From Conus ventricosus (taxonomy: Eukaryota > Mollusca > Gastropoda > Neogastropoda > Conidae), in the NCBI GenBank assembly GCA_018398815.1, contig CM031615.1:54671608-54735607 (forward strand): 64,000 nucleotides of DNA. The letters are read 5' to 3'. The notes under the pieces were generated by a model, which saw only the letters and a program-made list of their open reading frames with translations, was not told where the DNA came from and did no database searches. Positions 23,950 through 34,928 of the stretch are shown here, one piece after another. The position numbers and the translations under genes were made by a program. Numbering within the stretch: the stretch's first letter is position 1; the number at the start of each line of letters is the position of its first letter.

Positions 23950-26460
23950 GTTTCTCCTCTTACCCCCAACCCAGCTTCTGCGATTTTTTCAAGGAGAGGC
24001 TTTTTTCTCTTTATATTCAAAATTTTCGGTAACAAAAAATACAAAATTCCACCCCAGATGGATCTGGAGGAAAGTGGAAAGCTCGTATCCGTTTAAAAAA
24101 GGTCGTTACATAAAGTTTTTGAAACTATCTCCATCTTCTGTGATTTCGAAAGTTTAGTTGGAAAGGTTTAATTTCTCAGCTCCCTCGCCCATTTTTTTTT
24201 ATTGGGGGGACTTTAAAGCCATACTCCCCAGTGGGGAAAATAACTGCAAAACCCAAATTTTCAAGGGAAAAATTCTTTAAAATTTTAAAAACCCGGGTTT
24301 ATGATCCCCGTCTTCTGAAATTTAGGCTCCCCCGACCTTTTTTTTCCCTTCTGGCTTTGACTCACATTTGGGTTTTTCCATTTGTTAAACCCCTTTCCCC
24401 CTTTTTTTTGGGCTTAGAATGGCAAAGGTTTTTTACGGACCCCAAGCGGGATGTCCCTTTCCGATTTTTATTTATTTTTTCAAGGGAAATGCAGGATCCC
24501 CTCGGGAAAAATGGAAAATTTCGCTCTGCAAAATTTTGGGGTTTTTATCAACAACAGAATTTTAAGTAACTGCCTAAAATCTTTTTCGGATTTTTGAAAA
24601 CCTGTTTTGCCCTTTCCCCTAAAGTGAAATAAGAGTTTCTAAGGAAGCCCATTCCCAAGTCCCGTGATTAAAACCCAAAAGATTTTTTAAAACCCCCCTT
24701 TGGGATGTAAAGAGTGCAAAACTTTTAAGGGGAAAAAAAAGGTGCTCAAAGACTTTTTGCTAGGTTTCCCCATGGTGGGAAAAAAATTTAAAAAATCAGG
24801 GGGAAACTAATGTAATAAAACCCTTTTTTTAAAAAAAAGAAAGAATCTTGGGAAAAATTTTTTGTTTTAAAAAAACCCCTTTTTGGCAAAAAAAAAGGGA
24901 AAATCTGGGAAAATAATCCGTAAGATTAAGGGGAAAAACCGGGAAAAACCCGTTTTAAAATGTTTTTCAATTTAAAAGGGGTCGATTTTTACAAAAAAAA
25001 AAAAGGTTGCAAAATTTTAGCTGTTTTCACCATCCAAAATTTTGTCAGCGATCAATTTTTGCAAGGAAATTTCCCCTACAAAAATCAGCGGAACCCAAAA
25101 CTTTTTCCATCGTGCCAAAAGGTTTTTTAGGGTTAAAAAACTTCCGGTTTTTTTGCATGGTAGTTAAAGAAAACCATTGTTTTTAAACCAAAAACCTCAC
25201 TCCTGGACCAGATGAAAAAACATTAAAACAATTTTTTTCAACATTTTGGGCCACGAGGGTTTAAAAAAGTTTTCTTTTCCGTTAAACAAATTTTTGGGGT
25301 TTAGGGTATTTTCCACCTTCTGGAGAGAGGCGGTTTTAATCCCAAATTTCCCAAACCAGGGGAAAAAAACATTCGGAACCAAAAAACTAACGCCTATAAA
25401 CTCTCCCCTAGTTGCTTAAAGTAAAACAAAGGGGAGAAGGAAAATTCTCGAATTTTTTATGGCATTTAAAAATGTCCCGGGGGGCCCTTTAAAAGGTTTT
25501 TCCCTGTTGGGTTTCGGGAAAAACCGCCTACTACTGGGTTTACCTTGGGTTTGATAGAGTCTTTTATCAGGAAAAGCTTTTGATTTAAAAAAGAAAAATT
25601 ATTTCTATTTTTTTGGGGGGGGTTTAGAAAAAGCTTTTGACACAACAAAGGGGGCATGGAATTCACAGGGCTTGAAGGGACTTGATTTCAAAAGGGAAAT
25701 TTTTCCAATGTTTTTTTTTTTTTTTTTGTCAAAAGTTTGACTTCATTCGACCTTTTTTGGAAACCTTTTTACAGGAGAAGGGTTTCCCTCAGGGGGCAAC
25801 CTTTCTCCACTTTTTGTTCAATCTGAAGATTAATAACATCGTTCCCCGTCAACAGTCCCGGAATTGATAAGTCAAAATTTGTTTATACTTCTCCCTCTCG
25901 CCAAGGGGAAAACTTTGGCTGCACCAAACTCAAATTCAGTTGTGTTTTAAACGGTTTCAGCATTGGGGTTCCGAAAATGGATTTAAGGTTTTTAGCAAAA
26001 AGACAGAGGGTATTCAAATTTCCCTAGGAAAAATCTTTAGGGCTTAGAACCACTACGTCTCAATGGTCAGGTAAATTAAAATTTCCAAAAAACAAGGGAA
26101 ATTTTTGGGGGGTTATTTTTGAAAATAACCCTTTTTTTATTGCCCCCACATTTAAATACATTAAACAATTGCCCCTTTAGGTTTGAAAAATTTTTTAAAA
26201 GGGTTTTTAACACACTTTAATTTGGGGTGCAATTAAAACGAACTTTTGGTTTCAATTTTAACGGGGTTTGGGGGAACCAAAGCTAATATGGGGGAGTGGT
26301 TTTATGGTTCTGCACGAAAAATCTTTCCCTCAAAAACTCTGATCCAAATTTATCACAAGGGGCGGGGATTGCCTGGGACCCTTCCCCACATTCCAAAAGA
26401 GAAATTTGGGATGTTGAATCTGGGGAACCCCCCCCTGGACTAAGGGGGTTTTTGGGGGTT
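23950..26460 (+). pseudogene. jockey-like LINE, noisy copy (endonuclease and RT)
   Basis: Despite frame noise, an ordered set of fragments is visible: ISQLPRPFF-LLGDFKA (endonuclease GDFN-like box, about 24,168-24,222), FLGLEWQRFF (about 24,405-24,435), GFPQGATFLHFLFNLKINNIV (RT motif B region, about 25,775-25,848), FLGGYF (about 26,103-26,122) and ANMGEWFYGSARK with GEPPPGL-like C-terminal residues (about 26,285-26,440). Order and spacing fit a jockey-clade ORF2. It may be the continuation of the LINE starting at 17.8 kb, but the distance is too long by several kb, so I treat it as separate. Reading frames cannot be trusted. Confidence 0.62.
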
Positions 26461-26679
26461 TTCCCGAAAAAACTACCTGAAACTGGGGGGCTAATCCCGA
26501 AAACCCTGCCTAAGATTATTGTCCCTGAACCCGGGCCTTTTTTGGCCCCCCAAAAAAAAAATTAAAAGGGCCCAAAAGAATTCCTCCACTGGGGAAATTT
26601 GATTTTGCCCCACTTTTGGGGGGCTGGCCGGCTTTCTGGCACAGGGGGCCCACACTTTTGAAACCCACCTAGGGTGGCG

Positions 26680-28711
26680 GAATTACTTATTTGTTTATTG
26701 TCGTTGCATGTTGTCGTGTATCCGTCCCTTAGGGTGCTTGTGGTGCAGTTGCACCTTGGTGTGGTTCAGCTCAACTTCGGTTTGCTTCTCTCTCTCTCTC
26801 TCTAATTCCACCGCCCGTCTATTCATCCTGCAAGTTCACGGGTGGCCGGTACCTTTCTCTCGAACTTTCTGTCTATCGCCTCTCGCCTGTCTTTTTACCT
26901 GTCGCACGTGCTTCGTTTCTTTTAGTTTGAAGTATGCTCACTCTGTGACGCAGCATGCATGTTGGCCGCCATTGCTGAGGAGGTTAGCTCTTCACTCGAG
27001 CGGAAGATGTCTCTGGGGGCGCCTGCTCCAGTCCTGGTTCTTACCTTATCATCGAGAGTACAGTCAGTACTTTCAATTCCTGCAGTCGGCCTGTAGGAGA
27101 GGGACATCAGTTCTTCTGTTTCCGCATCTTCGCCTCTGTCCTCTCGACTGGACAGAGGGTAGAGAGAGTCCTTTGACCCGCCTCTTCGGGGTCACCCACG
27201 GGTAGCTGGTAAGCAATCAGTTTCGTGGTCTGTTTGTTTTGATTTGTTGTTGTTAGCCGGCTTAGTCTTCGCTTTTGCGCAATTTTCTTTTGTTTTCAAA
27301 ATTGTAAGAGAAATATTGGGTGAGACCTTTTCTCTGGTTATTCCATCTTTAACCTGGCCATTCTAAATTATTTCCAAAATTCTTTCTCCTGTTTATGTAT
27401 CTGGTGATGCGGTAGTCGGTGGGGAGGGAAGAACCTGGTGATTCAGGGTTGGAACTTGCTTGGTCTCGCTCGTTCCGCCCCTGTCACATTCGCCGGACTT
27501 TTATCCTCGGCCACCGTCTGTTTGTGTGTGCAAGGAGAGCGAGTTTTATGTTCACGAGCGTGCGTGCGCATGATTTGTCGTTCGGATGCGTGGTTGGAGA
27601 TTTGTGTTATTTTGAAATGTGTTGATAAAATGTGACAGTTGTGCCATTGAATTATTATTTGCAAATGTGGTGGCAGTTATTAAGCGATGGTCGCTGTGTT
27701 GATTTATTTCCTAAGGAAGAAAACGTTAAGCTGTGAGTGAGAGAGGGTGAAGATAATTCATATTGTTTTATAACCTGTTGATTTAATGCAGTCTTTTACC
27801 TGCATCGTGTAGAGAGACTTGATTCAATGTGTTTATTGTGTGCGTTGAATACACTTCCCCTCGCCCATCATGCGAGTGGCTAAGACTTGACAGCAATGGT
27901 CAGACGGTACTGACGGCAGGGTTCCAGTACCCTTCTTCCTTCCTCCTTCCTTCTTCTTTCCCTCCTCTTCGACTCTCCTCCCAGCTACGTCCTCCCCCCC
28001 TCCCGGGGGCTTCACTTGGAGCACGATCTGGATGGTGCCACGTACTGGTCGAGGCCACGTTCTGGCTGAGACCACGGACGGGATGGTGCCACACGCTGAT
28101 CGAGGCCACGCCTTGGTCGGGACCGAGGGCTGGTAGAGACGCCCGCCGTCTTGACTGGCCGGCCTGGACCCCCGTCCAGACCTCCAGTAACAGCTACGTC
28201 TCCCCCCCCCCCCCCCCCCCCCCCCCCGGGACACGCTCTTCACTGCCCGCTTGGGAGTCGAGGGTGTCGGCTTTGGCGACTCCCTGCGAGAACCAACCCG
28301 GCTCGGAGCACCTAGTGCGACAGGGTGCTCCCCTGCGGACTTGGCAGGGGCAGGGATGTGGACGCACTCCATGGTGTGAGAAAGGGACGATACTGGAAAT
28401 ATTTCCTTATAATTGTGTATTTGTCATATGTGCTGGAATGCTGTAATTATGATCATGTGCGTCGTATGGCGAAATATTTATTTATAATCGTGCATGTTGT
28501 GGTGTGCGGGAGTGCTTGATTGTGATTGTGCATGTTGTGTGCGTTGAAGTGCTTGATTGTGATTGTGCATGTTGTGTGCGTCGGAGTGCTGATCGTGATT
28601 GTGCATGTTGTGTGCGTGGAGTGCTTTATTGTGATCGTGCATGGTGCGTGTGTTGGAATGTTATTTGGCTGGTGTAAATAAATGGGGTGTTGTATCGTAA
28701 TTTATTGTGGT
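26680..28711. other. no secure gene; GC-rich block, C run and degenerate tandem repeats
   Basis: Sequence quality recovers at about 26,670. A GC-rich part (27,900-28,370) has direct repeats of GATGGTGCCAC and GTCGAGGCCACG and a 26-nt C run (28,202-28,227). Open frames of 165-205 codons at 26,708-27,205 and 27,829-28,446 have low-complexity or Cys/Ser/Pro-rich content and no domain. An LTR or untranslated exon is possible but not shown. Confidence 0.4.
28430..28660. repeat. about 37-bp degenerate tandem repeat, 5-6 copies
   Basis: Units contain GATTGTGCATGTTGTGTGCGT with variable spacing and A/G changes. The array stops just before the assembly gap. Confidence 0.8.
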
Positions 28712-28811
28712 NNNNNNNNNNNNNNNNNNNNNNNNNNNNNNNNNNNNNNNNNNNNNNNNNNNNNNNNNNNNNNNNNNNNNNNNNNNNNNNNNNNNNNNNN
28801 NNNNNNNNNNN
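28712..28811. other. assembly gap, exactly 100 N
   Basis: A run of 100 N, the conventional scaffold join of unknown size. Order and distance across it are not established by sequence. Confidence 1.
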
Positions 28812-28821
28812 CCTTTATAAC

Positions 28822-28882
28822 TTATACTATACTATACTATACTATACTATACTATATACTACTATACTATACTATACTATAT
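28822..28882. repeat. (ACTAT)n microsatellite
   Basis: Pentanucleotide repeat with two slips, immediately after the gap. It may have caused the assembly break. Confidence 0.95.
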
Positions 28883-29323
28883 TATACCTCGCATGCAGCA
28901 AATGAACCACTCGAGGGCTCCCGCGGGGTGAAGCTATTGCATGATTATTCGCGGATTTTCCACGGAGAACTTTTGCCTTGATGATGTGACGCATCAAATT
29001 GGTCGTGCAGTTGCCTGGTGGAGGTTTTGAACACATTTTGTTAAGAAGGGAATTTTTTTAAACGAGGCAGGAAACAGTAAACAGTTAACTAAGAAACAAG
29101 TAGGGTAACTCTTGCTCCCATGATGAAATGAATTACAGGGCCATAACTCCAAACGAATGCTGTTTTACGACACAACTCGCCTAGCAGTAATGATAACACA
29201 CAGCACACAGAACAAACAGGGATTTTCTCCATGCTTGTTTGTGTTGTTGTCATTATATAGGGGATTGTCTCCATCTTTGTTCTGTGTGCTGTGTGTTGTC
29301 ATTTAAAGGGGGTGTCTCCATCT
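28883..29323. other. no recognisable gene
   Basis: A short direct repeat (GTCTCCATCTT near 29,265 and 29,306, with GTGTTGTCATT beside it) is the only structure seen. Confidence 0.45.
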
Positions 29324-29590
29324 TCGGTCGAAGTCGCTTATAACGAAGTCGGATGTTAACGTATGCCGGATATACGAAGCAAAAAGGTTGGTCCCGGCAA
29401 AATCCTTCTTTACATGACTGAAATCCGTCCGATGTAAGAAGTCGGATGTAACAAAATGCCGGTTATACGAAATGGCTTTGGGGTCACCAGCGGGCGATCA
29501 CGCTTGTTATATGAAGCGCCACCCATAGCGAATCGTTTTGTTCAACCCCACGAAGAGTTCAAGCCGGATATAACAAAGCGGTTACTTTTC
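29324..29590. mobile_element. possible pogo/Tigger-derived fragment
   Basis: Repeated TATAACGAAGTCGGATGT-like motifs (29,338, 29,445 and 29,565 regions) resemble the terminal and subterminal motifs of Tigger-type elements. No clean TIR pair, TSD or transposase is visible. Confidence 0.3.
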
Positions 29591-29781
29591 TCAGAAATGG
29601 TTGGTTAGTTTCGCTGTGCAATGCTTCGTTCGGTTTGCATGCTGTTCTAGGGAGATGGAGGAAGGTTAGCTTTAGCATGTCAAGAACGCATGCTTGCGTT
29701 GTTTTACTCTTCCGCGCATGTAGCCTACGCACAAACGCAAGCACAGGTACACGAAATCATATTCCCTTACATAAGCGCGCG

Positions 29782-29783
<2 letters not shown>

Positions 29784-29860
<77 letters not shown>

Positions 29861-29887
29861 CACACACACACGCCCGCGTGCGCAGAC

Positions 29888-29974
<87 letters not shown>

Positions 29975-29980
29975 ACACAA
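29784..29980. repeat. (CA)n microsatellite with interruptions
   Basis: CA tract about 195 bp long, with ACGCCCGCGTGCGCAG and single-base interruptions. Confidence 0.98.
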
Positions 29981-30284
29981 TTAAGAGTCCAATTGGACAT
30001 TTACTTTGATTCTCGAGTTATTTGTTCTTATTATTTCAATGGTTAAAAATGTTTTGTTTCTTTAAAATGTTCAGATATGAATCAAGGCTAAAGCAGTTTA
30101 CCGTTATGCCGGTAGATTAGAATGGGGTTAAAGTGATGGTCACTTATTTGTATCTCATTAATTGAATAGACTATGCATGCAAAGATTAGTATACTAACAC
30201 TACCTCCACACTCCATACACTTTTAATGACATTTTAAAAACAATACACACATTTATGTCCCCCCAACACAACCCCCCCCCCCCC

Positions 30285-30286
<2 letters not shown>

Positions 30287-30352
<66 letters not shown>
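30287..30352. repeat. (AC)n microsatellite after a C run
   Basis: A C run (about 30,271-30,284) is followed by pure AC. Confidence 0.97.
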
Positions 30353-30353
<1 letters not shown>

Positions 30354-30472
30354 GGCCCCTTTTCCATGTTTTTTTTCTGTTTTGTCTTTATTTGTTTGTA
30401 TGCCAGTTCATTTGTCTCTTGTTTTTGTCTAAGATCACTGCAAAGTGGATAGACATTAATTAAAGAACGAAC

Positions 30473-30485
30473 AGAGAGAGAGAGA

Positions 30486-30523
<38 letters not shown>

Positions 30524-30540
30524 TGAGATAGAGAGAGAGT

Positions 30541-30575
<35 letters not shown>

Positions 30576-30578
30576 AGA
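30473..30578. repeat. (GA)n microsatellite at LINE insertion site
   Basis: GA tract following TTAAAGAACGAACAGAGAG at about 30,460. The same lead-in recurs at about 32,840, marking the two flanks of the LINE insertion between them. Confidence 0.95.
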
Positions 30579-30584
30579 GACACT

Positions 30585-32838
30585 TGACACTTTGACACTT
30601 TGACATTTTATTGTCATTACCTGAAAGGTCTATTGACAAGGGGGTAGTAACAATGTCTCCGTTTTATCGGACAGAGTAATTGATCTTTAAATAAACAGTT
30701 AAAGATTCAAGAAAATTTGCTTAGGAACAATATCAATCCGCATTCTCTTGCACCGCATCATACAACATAACGAAAACCTAACAAAACAAAAAAAGAAAAA
30801 AAAATGCTCACATTGTAGGAAAAAGAGTAAAGAAAAATGCGTATGGTACCAGGTCTCGACCATCACAAAAACTAAGATGTCGTACTGACGTAATTTCCAA
30901 AAACTCACATAGTTCGAAGTCATCATTAAACATTTTCATTACCTGTTTTGTCTTTAGCTGTGTCTGTCGTATTTTTTGTGCTTCAGCAATAAACTTAGCA
31001 ACTGAATTTATTACAGTCTCATCGTCGGACATTAACAGTGAAGCAACGTCTTTCCTCTTAGTCACGTCTAAATTAAATTTTGCAAATTTACATTTTTGCC
31101 GCAACTCATCGTATGCTGAACATTGGAATAAAAAGTGTTTTTCGTCATCAATACTGAATCTACAGAAAGGGCATGGTGGTTCTGAGGACGTTCCGGACTG
31201 ATACCATCTCTTATTCGCATTAAATCCAAGTGTACGTAGCCTAAATCTTGCATAATTACTCTATGCCATTTATGTGTAATAACTTTTAAATATTTTTCGG
31301 GTTGAAATACGTTCTTAAATGAAAAAAAAACAACTATATTTTTCTTTATTTCCATATCTGAATGCCAGTTCTGTTTAAAGGAACAAATAAGTCTGTCTTT
31401 AAATTCCGCAACAAATTGCTGTTCATTTCCTACCTCTTGAAATATCCATACAATGCCAAAACCATGTTCCGACAGAACTTTCTTTACTCTGTAAGCCCAA
31501 TTTTTCTTTATCTAACTCTAGCTGCATAAGCAGCATGTCATACGCTTGCCTACATAATCGTGACTGTGGAAGTCTTAATAATTTCAACCAGTACTTTATA
31601 CATTTAACAAATGTTCTTATATATAGCGGGTATCTACCCGTTTCCCCATACAACAATGTATTTGACGAATGGATTGGCACGTGTAGGAAAACGTTTTATG
31701 GCATAGGTATGTACTTTTCGATTGGCAATTTTCCGCTTAATCCCCACACTTCAGCTGCATATGTTAGTAAGGGTTCTATTTGTGCGTCAAATAGTTTCCA
31801 AAATAAGCTAAGCTACAATCAATACTGTTAAGTTTTCTTAAAGATTTCAAAATTTCCATGACGCCTTTTTTGCCTTTTCTGCAAGATTCTTCCCATGTAT
31901 AATTCAGACTTAGTTTTGTTGAAAAAAACATTCCCAAGTATTTATATTAGTTGACTATATTAACTTCTGCATTTCCATAAAACCATTTTTCATTCACAGA
32001 TAAATGACCACCCATTCTGAATACCATGATATTTGTTTTATTTAAATTCACCGTCAAACCTAAGCGATCTGCTTCGTGTATCAAATTTCTTAACTGGTTT
32101 TGTAATCCTATAACAGTCCCAGAAAGAAGAATAACATCATCAGCAAAGAGTAATAAAAACAATTCGATAGCTCCGGAATCAACTGAATACCATGTTTACC
32201 ATTTCTTGATAATTCTACTGCTAATTCGTTTATGAAGAAGGAAAACAACAGGGGACTTAGGAGACATCCTTGCTTTACACCATTTGGGCATTGGAAATAA
32301 TCTGAATACACGCCTTTCACACGGACACACGCATGCACCGAGTTATAAACACCTCTAACAGCCGTGTATAGTTTGCCATTCACACTACTTTTACGCAATA
32401 CATTCCACAACACATTTCGATAAACCGAATCGAAGGCCTTCCTAAAATCTACAAAAGCTACATATAGTTTCTTATTGCCAAGTAAGTATTTTTCTACAAG
32501 TGAATATAACGTGAATATATGATCCGTCGTGCTATAATTAGCTCTAAAACCTGCTTGTTCTTCCGTTATCTTTCCTTTTTTTTCAGCCCATTTTGTCAAT
32601 CGTCTGTTCAGAATAAAAGTATAGACTTTACTTAGAATACTAGTAAGTGAAACTCCACGATAGTTATCAGGGTTGTTAATATCTCCTTTCTTGTGTATTG
32701 GAATGATTATAGATTTTGCCCATTCCAACGGAAATTGTCCATATTGAAAAAGTTGGTTTAAATAGTTGAATAAGAAAATCAATTACTGCCTCATTAGCAT
32801 GTTTCAACATTTCTCCAACAATTTTGTCCGGACATTAA
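30585..32838 (-). pseudogene. 5'-truncated LINE copy B, RT and C-terminal part
   Basis: Read on -, the copy begins abruptly at PDKIVGEM (32,838) and goes through ITEEQAGFRANYST, LYVAFVDFRKAFDSV (RT motif A, about 32,470-32,425) and NGVKQGCLLSPLLF (motif B). The catalytic LLLFADDVILLSG (about 32,155-32,120) is in a shifted frame. NLNKTNIMVFRMGGHLS follows, then a C-terminal domain with GRYPLYI and a Cys-His cluster. The tail is AT-rich with TGTCAAAG repeats (about 30,588-30,605). Several frameshifts make it inactive. The flanking duplication of GACATTAATTAAAGAACGAA is consistent with target-primed reverse transcription. Confidence 0.86.
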
Positions 32839-32849
32839 ATTAAAGAACG

Positions 32850-32935
<86 letters not shown>
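32829..32935. repeat. target-site duplication plus (GA)n
   Basis: GACATTAAATTAAAGAACGAACAG (32,829-32,852) repeats the sequence at about 30,449-30,472 with one base difference, followed by GA. It separates LINE copies B and A. Confidence 0.8.
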
Positions 32936-32938
<3 letters not shown>

Positions 32939-34345
32939 ACAAGAACAAGAACAAAATTTTTAATTCTTCAGGCCACCAGCCCCTAGAATGGGGTCAAACA
33001 AATCACATATCTCGGCGATCGTGGAGAAAAAAGAAAGAAAAGTATGAAGTTGATCTAACTTGTGACATATGTAATGCATGGTCGCATTCTTATTGATTTT
33101 CTCTTAAACTTTCCATGAAATCCTGTCTTGTCTTCAAAGCATTAGAAAGGAACATGCAAAGCCTACGGATTTTCCAAACAGAGTCATTTTGTAATATATT
33201 AATGAATGGCTGATCATTAAGAGTCAAATATTTCTGCCTTAATCTTGTGTATAAAATACAATGGTTTATAACATGCTCCTCGTCTTCTAATACACTGCAC
33301 ATTTTACACAGAAAATTTCCATTGTTCTTAAATGTTCTGCGGAAAAATGAACCATTGATTGGCAACAAACCCAGCCGAAGCTTAGTCAAGCAGTTCCTGA
33401 AGCATTTTATGTCCATATATTCGAAATACCGTTCACAATCAAAGTTTGTCTTGAACAGTCGGTATCTTCGGTACATATCTTTACTTGTTACAGACCCGTT
33501 CCACTCCTGCATATAAACATCCTTCAATCTCTGTTTAAACACTGCTATAAAAGTTTGTTCACAACCTACGCCTTGTTCCAGCCACACGTATCCAAACCCA
33601 GACGTGAAAAGAATGTTCTTTACTAAAGACACCCAACATTTTTTACCGTTCTCGTCTAGGTTTCTTAACATTAAATATGCTTGCCTGGGTAATCTATACC
33701 CCTCCATCTTTGTCAGCCTCAGCCAGTAACGAATGCATCTTACTGCACTATTTACATACAAAGGATAACGGCCCAGTTCGCCAAACGCAAACTTGTTTGG
33801 TACTCTGAGGGGTATACTTAAAAAGCGCTTACAAGCCAACGAGTGTATTTTTTCAACAGAATCAAGTCTATGGAGTCCCCACATTTCAGAGCATAAAGGA
33901 GAACGGGCTGTACCTGCGCATCAAATATTCGAAAAAAACAGTTCTTTGAAATGTCATTCAGTTTCGTAATATATCTGATGCAATCAAGACATGCTCTCTT
34001 ACCTTTCAACTGCAAGGGCGTCTACTTCCTCTATTTATACTCATTTTCGTTGTAAATACAAATCCCAGGTAATTTATACTCGTTAACTATATCCAGTTGC
34101 ACACCATCAATATTCACCTTTCATGTTTTCCCAAAAGCCACCCTTCCGAAAAATCATTACCTTAGTCTTGTCAGTGTTAACATTCAGAAATAGTCTTTGC
34201 ACGCATTATTCAACAATTAATTTGATTTGCAGACCAACTGCAGTGTTAGACATTAGTACATATCATCTGCAAACAAAAGCAGATACAGATCTACCAGACC
34301 GGGTAGAAACTGAATTCCATGCATCCCATTATGTTTACACTTGAT
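32936..34345 (-). pseudogene. LINE copy A, RT catalytic box to 3' end
   Basis: On - it starts at HNGMHGIQFLPGLVDL with LLLFADDMY (about 34,345-34,255) and continues NVNTDKTKVMIFRKGG and RACLDCIRYITKLNDISK (about 33,990-33,940). A long intact stretch to about 33,090 contains GELGRYPLYVNSAVRCIRYW, RLPRQAYLML and a Cys-His cluster CKMCSVLEDEEHVINHC (C-x2-C-x7-H-x4-C, about 33,305-33,255). The 3' end has GTTCTT tandem units (about 32,938-32,955). It is upstream-truncated by the GA tract at 34,349. It is the same family as copy B, clearly diverged, and less broken. Confidence 0.86.
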
Positions 34346-34348
34346 GCA

Positions 34349-34388
<40 letters not shown>

Positions 34389-34390
34389 AG
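34349..34390. repeat. (GA)n microsatellite
   Basis: Short GA tract at the truncation point of LINE copy A. Confidence 0.95.
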
Positions 34391-34501
34391 ATGAAAATAC
34401 GCTAAATCTCCGAACACCCACGCCAAAGGCAAAGGGATATAACTATGATTAAAGACATCAGCGTGCATGCAGCAGTGGCTTCCCTTTGACAAACGTGAGC
34501 G

Positions 34502-34517
34502 AACACACACACACACG

Positions 34518-34600
<83 letters not shown>

Positions 34601-34612
34601 GCGCGCGGCGCG

Positions 34613-34666
<54 letters not shown>

Positions 34667-34703
34667 ATATATTATATATATTTATATAATATATATATAT
34701 TAT
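34502..34703. repeat. (AC)n, (ACGC)n, (AC)n, (AT)n compound microsatellite
   Basis: AC (34,503-34,550), ACGC tetranucleotides (34,551-34,600), AC, then AT-rich alternation up to the PLE terminus. Confidence 0.97.
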
Positions 34704-34743
34704 ACCAGTTTAAAATAGGATATTAAATGAAGAGGTTTAAAAC

Positions 34744-34782
34744 CTACAAGCTTGTTTCAAGCTAAAAGCGCTCTCCTCAGGG
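34744..34782 (-). ncRNA. hammerhead-like motif, PLE1 outer terminal repeat
   Basis: On - the block reads CTGAGGA, a hairpin with AGC/GCT pairing, GAAAC, then AAGCTTG-TA. C-G closes a tiny stem III with UA as cleavage dinucleotide. The core differs from CTGATGA by one base (G for T). Confidence 0.5.
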
Positions 34783-34890
34783 TATACAATTTGGGCACGC
34801 ACCGGTGTTATATATTGTGGTGTGTGGGCGTGGTGAGCTCTGCGCGTGCGGCACGTGGCCCGCCGGCTTTTCTTTTTTGGGGCGCGCTCA

Positions 34891-34927
<37 letters not shown>
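34891..34927. repeat. 37-nt poly(G) run inside the PLE
   Basis: Uninterrupted G run on the + strand inserted between TTGGGGCGCGCTCA and AACGTGGCAGG. Its length is probably inexact because of sequencing. Confidence 0.9.

Positions 34928-34928
<1 letters not shown>

Noticed and set aside
17769..26460. One single LINE from the 2A motif at 17.8 kb to the RT at 26.4 kb
   Set aside because: The distance from the endonuclease start (19.9 kb) to the RT boxes (25.8 kb) is too long, and a second endonuclease box lies at 24.2 kb, so two elements are more likely.
26708..28446. Host proteins at 26,708-27,205 and 27,829-28,446
   Set aside because: Composition is low-complexity or GC-driven, both strands are open in places, and no domain or splice context is visible.
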